DNA of 64,000 bases from Rheinheimera faecalis (GTDB taxonomy: Bacteria; Pseudomonadota; Gammaproteobacteria; Enterobacterales; Alteromonadaceae), in NCBI RefSeq assembly GCF_021290965.1, contig NZ_JAJOYT010000005.1, forward strand, positions 248,001 through 312,000, in the 5' to 3' direction. The notes beneath the pieces are model-generated. The model was not told the DNA's origin, did no database searches, and saw only the letters and a program-made list of their open reading frames with translations. Position numbers and translations under genes: made by a program. Positions 63,684 to 64,000 of the stretch are shown piece by piece (the first letter of the stretch is position 1; every line of letters begins with the position of its first letter).

Positions 63684-64000
63684 ATGTGGTTAAGCCAGAT
63701 AGTCCAAAAGAAACGTCATTGGCAGCAGTTACTTAGCGTACTGGTGTTACTGCTGGTCAATGTCAGCTTTTATAGTATTGGTGAATTACAACTGCAGCAT
63801 CGTCAGCAGCAGTGGCAACAATGGCTGAGTTTACAGCCGTTGCAGCAACAGTCCTGGCTTGTCAGTGAGCAAGGCCAGTTAAAACTGTTATCCAGTCCAC
63901 CACCAGTCGCAACTGATTTTGTTGCTTTGGATGGCTCTAATCCGGTGTTACATCTCTCACCTGAATTGGTGCAAAGCTGGAGCGCGCAGGACTATCTGTT
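63684..64000 (+). CDS. Membrane-anchored protein, N-terminal part (cut by window end)
   Basis: An open frame from ATG 63684 (AGGAG 6 nt upstream) to the window end, 105 complete codons. It begins with a basic stretch and a membrane helix (LLSVLVLLLVNVSFYSIG), then a Gln-rich periplasmic segment (LQHRQQQWQQWLSLQPLQQQ). Such starts are common in sensor kinases or cyclases, but nothing further can be said. Confidence 0.75.
   Translation, partial: MWLSQIVQKKRHWQQLLSVLVLLLVNVSFYSIGELQLQHRQQQWQQWLSLQPLQQQSWLVSEQGQLKLLSSPPPVATDFVALDGSNPVLHLSPELVQSWSAQDYL

Overview
The window reads as a chromosomal segment of a free-living gammaproteobacterium of the Alteromonadales / Rheinheimera type. This is inferred from gene content: a TonB-receptor maltodextrin locus with a halogenase homologue, MipA with a DUF3019-like protein, small families typical of that order (DUF3718-, DUF3334- and DUF2288-like), and a GlrK-QseG-GlrR locus. 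No prophage, transposase or CRISPR array was seen. Accessory character comes instead from palindromic intergenic repeats and one large surface-protein locus.

Layout. (1) 1-15652: maltodextrin utilisation. It holds a TonB-dependent receptor (cut by the window start), a flavin halogenase homologue, GH31 alpha-glucosidase, GH13 amylase, an MFS sugar carrier and a LacI-type regulator. Interleaved are a DCC-family protein, a possible orphan flagellin-like/FlaF-like pair, an M13 peptidase lipoprotein and RlmF. (2) 15654-16000: tandem 125-bp palindromic repeats. (3) 16278-19552: MipA/OmpV protein, DUF3019-like protein and an OmpR-type two-component system whose regulator and kinase genes are separated by another copy of that repeat. 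(4) 19576-24470: DUF3334-like protein, sugar acetyltransferase, periplasmic binding protein, Bcr/CflA-type pump and ComM. (5) 24744-37723: six same-strand genes encoding a TPR plus beta-barrel outer-membrane protein, a FecR-domain protein, a 1925-residue lipoprotein with tandem cadherin-like domains and a delta-60-like propeller, a metallo-beta-lactamase-fold protein, a CHASE2 nucleotide cyclase and a GAF/HD-GYP phosphodiesterase. (6) 37763-47669: binding protein, TerC, a MarR-controlled HlyD/DUF2955 efflux operon, TRIC channel, TonB siderophore-type receptor with PepSY protein, and a DUF3718-like protein. (7) 47893-53136: leuABCD with a leucine-rich leader peptide and attenuator not visible as a long reading frame, followed by tRNA-Leu(UAA). 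(8) 53239-58851: adenosine deaminase, then a predicted sigma-54 transcription unit for a 66-residue membrane protein, then glrK-qseG-glrR. (9) 58887-64000: DUF2288-like protein, arylamine N-acetyltransferase, gamma-glutamyltransferase, thioesterase, 2OG-Fe(II) oxygenase, ElaA-type acetyltransferase and a membrane-anchored protein cut by the window end.

Two places look most worth following up. The first is 54640-55196: two TGTC-N10-GACA-like sites, a near-consensus sigma-54 promoter, an 18-bp perfect hairpin at the predicted transcript 5' end, a 66-residue membrane protein and a terminator, directly before the genes of a sigma-54 activator system. The second is 24744-37723, where a possible surface-lipoprotein exporter, a giant lipoprotein, a FecR-domain protein and cyclic-nucleotide enzymes lie together. 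All functional statements rest on motifs and family resemblance read by eye; no database search was possible.
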